A DNA stretch of 64,000 nucleotides, taken from NCBI RefSeq assembly GCF_004421105.1, contig NZ_CP038033.1, positions 391,659 through 455,658 of the forward strand. Reading direction: 5' to 3'. Source of the DNA: Nitrosococcus wardiae. GTDB lineage: Bacteria; Pseudomonadota; Gammaproteobacteria; Nitrosococcales; Nitrosococcaceae. The position numbers and the translations under genes were made by a program. Positions within the stretch are counted from its first letter, which is position 1; each line of letters opens with the position of its first letter. Positions 22,678 to 30,290 of this stretch are shown piece after piece. The notes beneath the pieces were generated by a model, which ran no database searches, was not told the DNA's origin, and saw only the letters and a list, made by a program, of their open reading frames with translations.

Positions 22678-24381
22678 TTATCCCGTATTCTCCCGCTCAG
22701 CTAAACGCAGCGGATGCAAGTTGTCTGGCGCAATATTCAGTAACCGCATCGCCCCTATCATCACTCGAGAGAAAACAGGCGCCGCGACTTGTCCCCCATA
22801 GTAAATTTTCCCCTGGGGTTCATCGATAAGCACCACAGCTGCTAGCCGTGGCCGGCTTGCGGGGATAAGGCCGGCAAACAATGAAACATACCGCTCATCG
22901 GCATACCCTCCTCGAATCGCTTTCTTCACCGTTCCCGTTTTACCCGCCACCCGGTAGCTGGGAACATGGGCTTTTTCTCCCGTCCCCCCCTCGCTGACCA
23001 CTTCCTCTAGCATAGATAGCAGGGCAGACACCGTACTCTCGGACCACACCTGACGTCCGCTGACGGCCTGCTCCTGATAAAGAAAACTGACTGGCTTCAG
23101 TTCCCCCCCTGTTCCTAGAGCAGCATAGGCCCGAGCTAGCTGTAATGTGGTTAATGAAAGACCATAGCCAAAGGCCAATGTGGCTTGTTCTATTTGGCGA
23201 AAAGAAAAGGGATCAGGCAAGTGACCTTCTGCTTCACCGGGAAAGCCACTCGCTGTTGAAGCCCCCAGCCCCGCTTGGGCAAAGCCCTGCCAGAGTCGCT
23301 GAGAGTCGAGGCTCAGGGCAATTTTGCTTGCACCCACGTTGCTTGATTTCTTAATAACGGTACTGACATCCACCCGACCATAGTTGCGAATATCACGGAT
23401 AACATGGCGCCCTACACGGAAGTAACCGGGAGTGGTATCGATAGGAGTATGGGGATAATATTTTCCGGACTCTAGCGCTACCCCTATCGTAAAAGGCTTG
23501 ATGGTGGAGCCAGGCTCAAACAAATCGGTTACCGCCCGATTACGATACAAATGGCTCTTCAACTGAGAACGATCATTAGGGTTATAAGAAGGCCGGTTGA
23601 CCATCGCCAAAACTTCACCGGTGCCCACATCCAAAATCACCAATGAGCCAGCGCGAGCATTGTGTGCCCGAACTGCTGCTTTGAGCTCCCGATAGGCCAA
23701 ATACTGGAGCCGCAAGTCAATGCTTAAGCGTAAATCCTGCCCCGGTCGAGGTACTCTCAGATTTTCCACATCCTCTACGACCCGCCCACGGCTGTCTCGA
23801 ATAACCCGCTTTTTCCCGGGAACCCCTTGCAGGGTCTTGTCAAAAGCCAGCTCTAGACCTTCTTGCCCCCGATCATCGATATTTGTAAACCCCACCACAT
23901 GGGCCGCCACAGACCCGGCAGGATAATAACGCCGATATTCAGATTGGAGATTAACGCCAGGTATATCCAGGGCTTGTACTTGGCGGGCCACATCCGGCTC
24001 AACCCAACGCTTCAGGTAAACAAATTCCCGCCCATCCCCTTCTTTTATTCGACGACCCAGGTAAGCCGTAGAAACACCTACCGCTTTCGCCAAGGCCGGC
24101 CGCTGCTCTCTAGCTTCACGCAGCAGTGGGGGATTGAACCATACTGAAGCTACGGGCGTACTCACGGCTAAGGGTTCGCCGTGGCGATCGGTAATCATGC
24201 CCCGATGGGCAGGCACTTCCACAACTCGAAGGTGGCGGGCCTCACCCTCTCCTCGCAGGAAATCACGGTCAAGCACTTGCAACTCAACCAGGCGCCAGGC
24301 AAGTCCTACTGTAGCCACAGCAAAAACAAGGCCTACCACCCACAAGCGAGCGGGGTAACCTTTATCGCGCCTTCGGCTCAT
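22678..24381 (-). CDS. ftsI: Septal transpeptidase PBP3
   Basis: Class B penicillin-binding protein that cross-links septal peptidoglycan. Cytoplasmic tail, one membrane helix (about 12-30), the PBP dimer domain, then the transpeptidase domain. The three catalytic motifs are present: SxxK as STIK in EPGSTIKPFT, SxN as SSN in KKSSNVGASK, and KTG in VAGKTGTVKKA. 567 residues, typical. The gene starts 3 bp after the ftsL stop. Confidence 0.97.
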   Translation of the reverse strand: MSRRRDKGYPARLWVVGLVFAVATVGLAWRLVELQVLDRDFLRGEGEARHLRVVEVPAHRGMITDRHGEPLAVSTPVASVWFNPPLLREAREQRPALAKAVGVSTAYLGRRIKEGDGREFVYLKRWVEPDVARQVQALDIPGVNLQSEYRRYYPAGSVAAHVVGFTNIDDRGQEGLELAFDKTLQGVPGKKRVIRDSRGRVVEDVENLRVPRPGQDLRLSIDLRLQYLAYRELKAAVRAHNARAGSLVILDVGTGEVLAMVNRPSYNPNDRSQLKSHLYRNRAVTDLFEPGSTIKPFTIGVALESGKYYPHTPIDTTPGYFRVGRHVIRDIRNYGRVDVSTVIKKSSNVGASKIALSLDSQRLWQGFAQAGLGASTASGFPGEAEGHLPDPFSFRQIEQATLAFGYGLSLTTLQLARAYAALGTGGELKPVSFLYQEQAVSGRQVWSESTVSALLSMLEEVVSEGGTGEKAHVPSYRVAGKTGTVKKAIRGGYADERYVSLFAGLIPASRPRLAAVVLIDEPQGKIYYGGQVAAPVFSRVMIGAMRLLNIAPDNLHPLRLAERENTG

Positions 24382-24384
24382 CGT

Positions 24385-24657
24385 TTATAGTTTGACAATC
24401 ACGACTTCAGTCGGGCCCGGCACCACCATCTCAAGCCGTTCCCGAGCCAAGCGTTCTACCCGTCCTTGCCCCACTAAGGTGCTTTGTTCCAGAAGCAAAC
24501 GTCCCCACTCATCATCCAATCGGTCCCTTGCTTTATAGAGGCCTTGTAATTCCATAAACAATTTGCGGTTTTCGTGTTTGACATAAACAACAGACACTCC
24601 CGAGCCTAAGACCAACACAATTAATCCCCCCACTAGCAGCCACTGCAGCGATGTCAT
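24385..24657 (-). CDS. ftsL: Cell division protein FtsL
   Basis: A 90-residue bitopic membrane protein of the FtsQLB complex. Short cytoplasmic end, membrane helix at about 5-26, then a leucine-zipper-like coiled coil (KHENRKLFMELQGLYKARD) in the periplasm. Identified from its position between rsmH and ftsI and this architecture, since the family has low sequence conservation. Confidence 0.9.
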   Translation of the reverse strand: MTSLQWLLVGGLIVLVLGSGVSVVYVKHENRKLFMELQGLYKARDRLDDEWGRLLLEQSTLVGQGRVERLARERLEMVVPGPTEVVIVKL

Positions 24658-24673
24658 TAAAACATGCCCTCTG

Positions 24674-25627
24674 CTAATGGGCCGATCTCTCCGCCACCCG
24701 TAGTCGCGCGCTGCGGGCCCGCGGATTTTGAGAAACTTCTTCGGGAGTCGGCCAAATCAGCTTACCCAGCACTTGCAAACTGGCCTGAAAATGGTCCTGC
24801 ATGACCGGCAAATCTGGAGGTAAATTCTCTCCTCGAGACTTTTGCCTAAAGAAACGTTTGACCATTCGATCTTCCAAAGAATGGAAACCAATCACTACCA
24901 AACGGCCCTTTACTGCCAGGACTGCCACCGCCTGCTCAAGCGCAGCGCGCAACTCCTCCAGCTCGTTGTTAATAAAAATGCGTATCGCTTGGAAAGACCG
25001 GGTAGCAGGATGCCTACCAGGCTCCCAACTTGGATTGGCCTTGGCCACGACCTCAGCCAGTTGTCTCGTTCGAGTCAAGGGGTTGATTTCTCGGGCTTGA
25101 ACAATAGCTCGGGCAATGCGTCGGCAAAAACGCTCCTCTCCATAAGTTTTGAGAACCGCCGCGATCTCTTTTTCAGTCGCATTAGCCAGCCATTCACCTG
25201 CACTTTGTCCTACCGACGGATTCATGCGCATATCCAAAGGTCCATCCTGCAGAAAACTAAACCCTCGCTTGGCACTTTCAAGCTGTGGAGAGGAAACACC
25301 GAGATCAAACAACACCCCGTTTACCCTTTTCAGCCAACCCTGTTCTGCCACCACTCGTGCCAATTCCCCAATGGAAGCCTGAACAATAGAAAAACGCCTA
25401 TCCTGCTGGGCTAAAGCACGGCCTGCGGCAATCGCCTCGGGGTCCTTATCCACACCCAACAGACGCCCCTCGCTGGATAATGCATCCAAGATCGCTTGGG
25501 CATGTCCACCACGGCCGAAAGTCGCGTCCACATACAGACCATCTCTGCGGATGGCCAAAGCTTGGATAGCCTCCCGCAACAGCACGGGCTGGTGGGCTAA
25601 GGTTTCCTCTTCATCTATAGGGGCCAT
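24674..25627 (-). CDS. rsmH: 16S rRNA (cytosine-1402-N4)-methyltransferase
   Basis: SAM-dependent methyltransferase acting on C1402 in the ribosomal P site; its partner for the 2'-O position of the same base, rsmI, is also in this window (29365-30222). N-terminal HQPVLLREAIQAL, the SAM loop DATFGRGGHAQAIL and the FHSLEDRMVKRFF motif are diagnostic. 317 residues. Nine bp after mraZ. Confidence 0.97.
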   Translation of the reverse strand: MAPIDEEETLAHQPVLLREAIQALAIRRDGLYVDATFGRGGHAQAILDALSSEGRLLGVDKDPEAIAAGRALAQQDRRFSIVQASIGELARVVAEQGWLKRVNGVLFDLGVSSPQLESAKRGFSFLQDGPLDMRMNPSVGQSAGEWLANATEKEIAAVLKTYGEERFCRRIARAIVQAREINPLTRTRQLAEVVAKANPSWEPGRHPATRSFQAIRIFINNELEELRAALEQAVAVLAVKGRLVVIGFHSLEDRMVKRFFRQKSRGENLPPDLPVMQDHFQASLQVLGKLIWPTPEEVSQNPRARSARLRVAERSAH

Positions 25628-25636
25628 TTTCTTGCC

Positions 25637-26086
25637 TCAAAGTGCTAGTAAAGCAAGTTCCCGGGCTAACTCTTCCCCTGCCAACGTCTCCTCTTCTGTC
25701 ATCTGCTGCTCCCAAACCTTGCTATCCCAAAGTTCGAACTTATTCCCCTGTCCTACTAGGGTAATATTCTTCTTGAGGTCGGCACGTACCCTTAACTCTG
25801 ACGGCAACAGAATGCGACCATGGCTATCGAGCTCACACTCCACCGAGTGACCGATAAGTTGACGTTTGATATACCGGGCCTGACGGTTGTGGGAAGGCAG
25901 GGCAATCAGTTTCTGCTCTACAGCTTCCCACTCGGGTAGGGGATATAACTGCAAACAGGGATCCAGTAAATCAACCGTCACGACAACTTTACCATCGCAA
26001 TAGGTGCCTAGCCGCCGGCGATATTTAGCTGGTATGGACAACCGGCCTTTGGCATCCAGGTTGAGTGTTGTTATCCCTCGAAACAA
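25637..26086 (-). CDS. mraZ: Transcriptional regulator MraZ
   Basis: DNA-binding repressor of the dcw operon with two AbrB-like SpoVT halves (FRGITTLNLDAKGRLSIPAKYR, then ELDSHGRILLPSELR). The frame is open to 26176, but family homology begins at a TTG at 26084-26086 (LFRGITT), preceded by AAGGGG at about 6 bp. The three GTGGG operator repeats lie inside the would-be extension, which also argues for the TTG start. From there it is 149 residues, the usual MraZ length. Confidence 0.93.
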   Translation of the reverse strand: MFRGITTLNLDAKGRLSIPAKYRRRLGTYCDGKVVVTVDLLDPCLQLYPLPEWEAVEQKLIALPSHNRQARYIKRQLIGHSVECELDSHGRILLPSELRVRADLKKNITLVGQGNKFELWDSKVWEQQMTEEETLAGEELARELALLAL

Positions 26087-26113
26087 TGCCTGCCCCTTGA
26101 ACGGGCCACTCAC

Positions 26114-26138
26114 CCCACTTTGGCCCACTTCATCCCAC
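26114..26138 (-). promoter_or_regulatory. MraZ operator: three GTGGG repeats at 10-bp period
   Basis: On the minus strand three GTGGG pentamers lie exactly one helical turn apart: CCCAC on the plus strand at 26114-26118, 26124-26128 and 26134-26138. They begin 28 bp upstream of the mraZ TTG start. A partial fourth (GTGG) lies nearer the gene. Direct repeats of this kind with 5-bp spacers are the known MraZ binding site, so autoregulation of the cluster is expected. Confidence 0.8.
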
Positions 26139-26311
26139 CCAGCAACATAGTAGGGGTGCACGCCACAGGGTGTCAACAGAGACTTAAGAGTTTCCTTTAA
26201 GTTTTCTCCGTACAGATTAACAAATCTTTTTAAATCAAAAGATTAAGCAGGAATGCTAGGAAAGAGGCTGAAGCTAGATAACAAACAAATAGGAAAGAAT
26301 GCGAAAGGGTT

Positions 26312-26656
26312 GAGACGACCGATAAGCCGGGTTCTGTCATGGACAGCCATTCATCTAGGATGCACGTTACCGTACATCTCAAGCGGCCTACCCGGGAACG
26401 GTGCGGGCCACACCTTGGTTCCCCTATTTGGCCTTGCTCCGAGTGGGGTTTACCCTGCCGCGGAATGTTGCCACCCGCGCGGTGCGCTCTTACCGCACCT
26501 TTTCACCCTTACCGGCACCCGCAGGCACTTAGGCGGTATGTTTTCTGCGGCACTTTCCGTAGGCTCACGCCTCCCAGGCGTTACCTGGCACCCTGCCCTG
26601 TGGAGCCCGGACTTTCCTCGCTATCCCAAGAGATAACGCGGCTGTCTAGTCGTCTC
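26312..26656 (-). ncRNA. rnpB: RNase P RNA (class A)
   Basis: Catalytic RNA of RNase P, which matures tRNA 5' ends. On the minus strand the 5' end GAGACGACTAGACAGCCGCG is followed by the conserved GAGGAAAGTCCGGGCTCCAC and GGCAGGGTGCCAGGTAACG regions. The 3' end has CAGAACCCGGCTTATCGGTCG. The terminal 8 bases GAGACGAC and GTCGTCTC pair as helix P1, which fixes the ends. About 345 nt. It lies between the cation-efflux gene and the mraZ promoter region, on the same strand as both. No clear intrinsic terminator is visible downstream. Confidence 0.95.
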
Positions 26657-26672
26657 TAATTCATAATTATAC

Positions 26673-27593
26673 TCAAAAATTAATCCTGCCTCCCGAATCC
26701 TCTTCGTTTTTGTCCATGGGGTCATGGTGAATAATAATCTCTGCTTGAGGAAAGCTGTTAAGTACCTTCGCCTCCACCTCCTTTCCGATCTGGTGAGCCC
26801 GCTGCAAGCTTAGCCGGCCATCGACCCCTAGATGAAATTGAATGAACACATCCTGGCCAGCAGCCCGGGTCCGGAGATCATGGAAGTCGAGTACTTCAGG
26901 ATGGGATAAGGCGAGTTGGGCAATCTGCGCTCGTTCTTCTTCCGGGAGCTCCCGGTCCATGAGCTGATTCAGGGAATGGAAAATAATTTGCCAGGCATTC
27001 CGCAGAATATAGGCCGCAATAACCAACGCAAATAATGGATCCGCGAGAGACCAGCCCCAGAAGGTGCTTAACCCGAGGGCCACGATGACTCCTAGGTTGA
27101 CGAACACATCCCCTGTGTAATGGAGCGAATCGGCACTGATAGCCAGAGAACCCGTCTTACGTATTACGATACGCTGATAATAGACTAAAGCAAGCGTCAG
27201 GAGGATGGACGCCCCCATTACGCCTATACCCAGGGCACCGTTTGCCACCGGCTGCGGCGCCCATAGCAACCTGATGGATTCTACAGCTAGAAAAAGAGCA
27301 GATCCCGTGATAAAGGCTGCCTGACCTAACCCGGCCAAGGGTTCAGCCTTACCATGACCGAAACGATGTTCCCGATCAGCAGGCGTTAGCGCTGTACGCA
27401 CCGCCAGTAAGTTGATAAATGAGGCCGCTACATCTAGCACAGAATCAATCAAAGTGGAGAGCATGGCGACGGAACCTGTCACCCAATAGGCTCCTAACTT
27501 AATCACAACAAGAATCAGTGCCACCGATACCGCGGCATAGGTAACCTGCCGCATCATCCGGGCACTGTCATAAGGTGGAACGGTCTCTCCCAT
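26673..27593 (-). CDS. Cation diffusion facilitator (FieF-like divalent metal exporter)
   Basis: Proton-coupled divalent metal exporter of the inner membrane. Six hydrophobic helices, the HRFGHGKAEPLAGL motif, the paired metal-site segments (SLIDSVLD-like in helix 2, SADSLHYTGDVFVNLG in helix 5), and a C-terminal cytoplasmic ferredoxin-like domain (residues 210-300). The start is uncertain: the frame runs upstream through ATGs at 27593 and 27641 right to the edge of TnpB element copy 1 (27648), so the native promoter and perhaps the leader were replaced by the insertion. No good ribosome site is seen at any candidate. Metal specificity cannot be read from sequence. Confidence 0.85.
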   Translation of the reverse strand: MGETVPPYDSARMMRQVTYAAVSVALILVVIKLGAYWVTGSVAMLSTLIDSVLDVAASFINLLAVRTALTPADREHRFGHGKAEPLAGLGQAAFITGSALFLAVESIRLLWAPQPVANGALGIGVMGASILLTLALVYYQRIVIRKTGSLAISADSLHYTGDVFVNLGVIVALGLSTFWGWSLADPLFALVIAAYILRNAWQIIFHSLNQLMDRELPEEERAQIAQLALSHPEVLDFHDLRTRAAGQDVFIQFHLGVDGRLSLQRAHQIGKEVEAKVLNSFPQAEIIIHHDPMDKNEEDSGGRINF

Positions 27594-27739
27594 AGGGATT
27601 GGCTTTTCTAGTGGATGTTCAGTTTGAAATCTTATTGTCATTTGCAACTTGGAGTTTCGCCATGACTGACTGCGGCTCGGTCCCTCCTCACCTCGTCAGT
27701 CTGACAAATTCGCGTTTCTCAGCAGTCCTCAGACGGTGG

Positions 27740-28897
27740 CTAGGCCACGGCCCTTGGGGTCTTTACCGCTCCACGCGCTTTATCGGTTCCGGCACTCCCC
27801 GCCGTACCAAAATTCAAAACATTGATAGCCGCGTTGATGTCCCTATCGTGGCGGGTAGTGCAATCAGGGCAAACCCACTCGCGAACTTTGAGCGGCATGG
27901 ACTCGTGAATAGTCCCGCACTCAGAGCACGCTTTGCTAGTCGGTGCCCAGCGGTCCACGATCAACACTTCCCGGCCATACCATTGGGCCTTGTACTCCAT
28001 TTGCCGGCGAAGCTCATACAGACCACAATCCGCAACGGCTTTACTCAGGCGACTATTTCTCAACATCCCTTTGATGTTCAAATCCTCCAGGCAAATCACT
28101 GGGTTCTCGTTAATCAGCTTCGAGGATTGCTGGTGCAGAAAATCCCGGCGGCTATCCGCTATCCGGGCATGGATACGCGCCACGCGTTGCTGTTGTTTTC
28201 GGCGACGATTGGACCCTTTCTTCTTTTTGCTCAATCGACGCTGCGCCATCCTCAATTGACGGGCAGAGTGATAGGTGTACTTAGGTGCGCCCGATTTATA
28301 CCCCTCGGAAGTGATGACCACCTCCTTAATCCCCACATCCACGCCAACGGCGTTCTTGCGGGTAGGCAGCGCGGCAATCTCCACCTCGCAGGCCATGCTG
28401 GCGAAATAACGGCCAGCCGGGTCTTTACTGACCGTCACCATTTTGGGGATGCCGCCTATACGCCGGGACCATTTCAGCTTCAGCGCACCAAGTTTGGGCA
28501 GTTTCAACCGCTGGCTTTTGGCGTTGAAATTCTTTTCTACATGGCGTTGGTCCAACTGATAGCGCACCGACTGAGCTTGGTGGCGCGTCTTAAAGCGGGG
28601 ATACTTGGTCCGACCGGCAAAGAAATGCTTAAACGCCGTGTCCTGGTCCCTCAATTTCTGGATATGGCAACCGGCAGTCGCTTCGCTCAGCCACGAACAC
28701 TCCGTCTTTTTAAGTTCCGTCAATTGGCGACTGAGGTTGAGGTTATTCAGCGACTCGCCATGCTCTTTATACGCCTTCGTTCGGGTCTCCAACGCCCAAT
28801 TCCATACAAAGCGGGTATGACCAAATTCAATCGTCAATTGCCGCTTTTGCGTGGGCGTAGGATAAAACCTGAATTTATAGGCGCGTTGTGTTACCAT
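27740..28897 (-). CDS. tnpB: TnpB RNA-guided nuclease (OrfB), copy 1
   Basis: 385-residue TnpB of the IS200/IS605 superfamily; such proteins cut DNA next to a short adjacent motif, using a guide RNA made from the element's own 3' end. The RuvC-like active site is complete: Asp187 (GVDVGIKE), Glu271 (LEDLN), Asp353 (HDRDINAAIN). The zinc finger has Cys324, Cys327, Cys343 and Cys346. The start is the ATG at 28897 (MVTQRAYKFRFYPT, the standard family N-terminus); the longer frame to 29122 crosses the divergent small gene. All catalytic residues are present, so the protein is likely active. Confidence 0.93.
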   Translation of the reverse strand: MVTQRAYKFRFYPTPTQKRQLTIEFGHTRFVWNWALETRTKAYKEHGESLNNLNLSRQLTELKKTECSWLSEATAGCHIQKLRDQDTAFKHFFAGRTKYPRFKTRHQAQSVRYQLDQRHVEKNFNAKSQRLKLPKLGALKLKWSRRIGGIPKMVTVSKDPAGRYFASMACEVEIAALPTRKNAVGVDVGIKEVVITSEGYKSGAPKYTYHSARQLRMAQRRLSKKKKGSNRRRKQQQRVARIHARIADSRRDFLHQQSSKLINENPVICLEDLNIKGMLRNSRLSKAVADCGLYELRRQMEYKAQWYGREVLIVDRWAPTSKACSECGTIHESMPLKVREWVCPDCTTRHDRDINAAINVLNFGTAGSAGTDKARGAVKTPRAVA

Positions 28898-28915
28898 AAC
28901 TGCATAGTAACACAA
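28886..28915. promoter_or_regulatory. 9-bp inverted repeat over the tnpB start, copy 1
   Basis: TTGTGTTAC (28886-28894) and GTAACACAA (28907-28915) form a perfect 9-bp inverted repeat with a 12-bp spacer that contains the tnpB start codon (28895-28897). The repeat ends 16 bp before the divergent ribbon-helix-helix gene. It may be the operator for that protein, controlling both genes, or in RNA it may form a hairpin that hides the tnpB start codon. The same repeat is in copy 2. Confidence 0.6.
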
Positions 28916-28931
28916 ACCACGCGAGGCGACA

Positions 28932-29084
28932 ATGGCGAAAGAAACCGTCAATATGAGAATCGACCCAGAACTAAGGGCCAAGTTAGTAGAAATGGCAAAG
29001 CAACAGAATCGGCCCCTATCCAATCTAATAGAGACGCTTCTTTGGGAAGCCGTGAAACGCGAATTCATGGCGAAACGCAAGTAA
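28932..29084 (+). CDS. Ribbon-helix-helix small protein in TnpB element, copy 1
   Basis: A 50-residue basic protein. The pattern VNMRIDPELRAKLVEMAKQQ, then NRPLSNLIETLLWEAVKREF, is that of a CopG/Arc-type ribbon-helix-helix DNA-binding domain: a beta strand followed by two helices with a turn at NRPLS. ATG at 28932 has GAGG five bases upstream. It is divergent from tnpB with 34 bp between start codons, the spacer being filled by an inverted repeat. An exact copy is in element copy 2 (59120-59272). The likely role is a repressor of the element; this is inference, no toxin partner is visible. Confidence 0.72.
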   Translation: MAKETVNMRIDPELRAKLVEMAKQQNRPLSNLIETLLWEAVKREFMAKRK

Positions 29085-29109
29085 TACAGCCCTCGCGCTC
29101 GATGCGCCG

Positions 29110-29364
29110 CTACGCTTCGCACCCTCGCTGGGAGGTCGTCGCACTTCCTTGTGCTCCTTCAAAGCACAATATTACGAAACAGCATAAAGCAATCAAAGCC
29201 AACCCTGTAGCAATTTCTCGATTAAGGAGCCTACTTTGGAGTTCATAAGTTGCGGCCAAGGTAAGCGACCCTAAAACCAGACTCAAATAGCCAACCCAAA
29301 GAACTACTGGAGAAAATCCCGGCCGCTGCCCCTCCACGCCTATTGATCGCCACGCCGAAATCAC
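29110..29364 (-). pseudogene. Small membrane protein, 3' end replaced by TnpB element
   Basis: A GTG start at 29364 directly follows the rsmI stop (TAAGTG) and has a strong AGGAGG site, so it is translationally coupled to rsmI. The protein has two hydrophobic segments (VVLWVGYLSLVLGSLTLAA and GLALIALCCFVILCF). The native sequence ends at the element border (29164); the last 18 or so residues are encoded by the element, so the original C-terminus is probably lost. Family not recognised. Confidence 0.55.
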
Positions 29365-30222
29365 TTAATCCTCCTGAGTGGCACGCAACTCCAGCGCTAG
29401 CTGATAAAGGTGGTTTTTCTTAAATCCGGTAATTTCAGTAGCGAGGGCCACCGCTTGCTTCAAAGGTAAAGCGGCCACTAGGGGCAGCAATACCTTTAAG
29501 GCCTCTTGCCGGGGAGCATCTTGTTTTTTTTTCGCCCCATGTACTAACAACACCAGTTCCCCCCGGCCCGCCTCTGGCGCCTGCTTTGCCCAGGTGAGAA
29601 GGGCAGAAAGGGAGTCCCCATGGACCGTCTCATAGCGCTTGGTCAATTCTCGGGCGACCACGGCCTCTCTGTCTTGGCCAAATGCTTCCACCATCGCTTG
29701 GAGAGTTTGCGACAAACGATGAGGCGCTTCATAAAAGATCAGCGTGCGAGTTTCATCCGCGAGTTGCTCTAATCGATTCTGTCGAGCACCACTTTTAGCC
29801 GGCAAAAAGCCCTCGAATACAAAGCGATCAGAGGGTAATCCGGCCACAGACAAAGCAGCCACCAAAGCACAAGGGCCAGGCACAGGCACCACGGATATCC
29901 CTACTTGCCGTGCCTGCCGAACGACTCGATAACCGGGATCACTAATCAGCGGAGTCCCCGCATCACTGATAAGCGCCACCGAAAGCCCCTCCTGGCAACG
30001 GGTAATCAAGAGTTCAGCCTGCTGCCGTTCATTATACTCGTGCAACGAAATCATTGCTGTGGTAATCCCAAAATGGCGCAATAATCCCGCACTATGGCGG
30101 GTATCCTCGGCAGCAATCAAATCCACATCCTGCAAGATCTCCTGAGCCCGGGGGCTTAGATCTCCCAAATTACCAATAGGTGTTGCTACCACATACAAAG
30201 TACCCCGTTTATCGGCCATCAT
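29365..30222 (-). CDS. rsmI: 16S rRNA (cytidine-1402-2'-O)-methyltransferase
   Basis: Tetrapyrrole-methylase-fold enzyme that 2'-O-methylates C1402, the same base modified by RsmH. N-terminal LYVVATPIGNLGDLSPRA, the AEDTRHSAGLLRHFGI motif and SDAGTPLISDPGYRVV are diagnostic. 285 residues. It is divergent from lpoA, the same arrangement as in E. coli (yraL / lpoA). Confidence 0.97.
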   Translation of the reverse strand: MMADKRGTLYVVATPIGNLGDLSPRAQEILQDVDLIAAEDTRHSAGLLRHFGITTAMISLHEYNERQQAELLITRCQEGLSVALISDAGTPLISDPGYRVVRQARQVGISVVPVPGPCALVAALSVAGLPSDRFVFEGFLPAKSGARQNRLEQLADETRTLIFYEAPHRLSQTLQAMVEAFGQDREAVVARELTKRYETVHGDSLSALLTWAKQAPEAGRGELVLLVHGAKKKQDAPRQEALKVLLPLVAALPLKQAVALATEITGFKKNHLYQLALELRATQED

Positions 30223-30290
30223 GATGTGCTCTCTCTAGCCTACGCTACAGGTAGCGGTTAATATTATTCATTTTGAGCGCATTGATTGGA

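Larger units (their letters stand above)
27648..29164 (-). mobile_element. TnpB (IS1341-type) element, copy 1
   Basis: The ends are defined by where sequence identity with copy 2 (55744-59352) stops: CTTGGAG at 27648 and CTTCAAAG at 29164. The element carries tnpB and a divergent ribbon-helix-helix gene but no TnpA-type HUH transposase, so it is non-autonomous or mobilised in trans. The tnpB 3' end is followed by a 7-bp inverted repeat (27664-27670 with 27695-27701), 16 bp from the border, consistent with the right-end hairpin of IS200/IS605-type elements and with the 3' part of a TnpB guide (omega) RNA. It sits between a truncated membrane gene and the cation-efflux gene. Confidence 0.85.

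Noticed and set aside
26213-26227. Small hairpin AGATT-AACA-AATCT as terminator of rnpB
   Set aside because: Only five A/T-rich base pairs, and no T run on the strand that would need it.
28932-29084. RHH protein as the antitoxin of a toxin-antitoxin pair
   Set aside because: No toxin-like small gene is adjacent; the only partner is tnpB on the other strand.
27599-29248. 549-residue plus-strand frame opposite tnpB copy 1 (and the similar frame at 58105-59382)
   Set aside because: It is the antisense shadow of tnpB; no ribosome site, no known motifs, and it repeats only because the element repeats.
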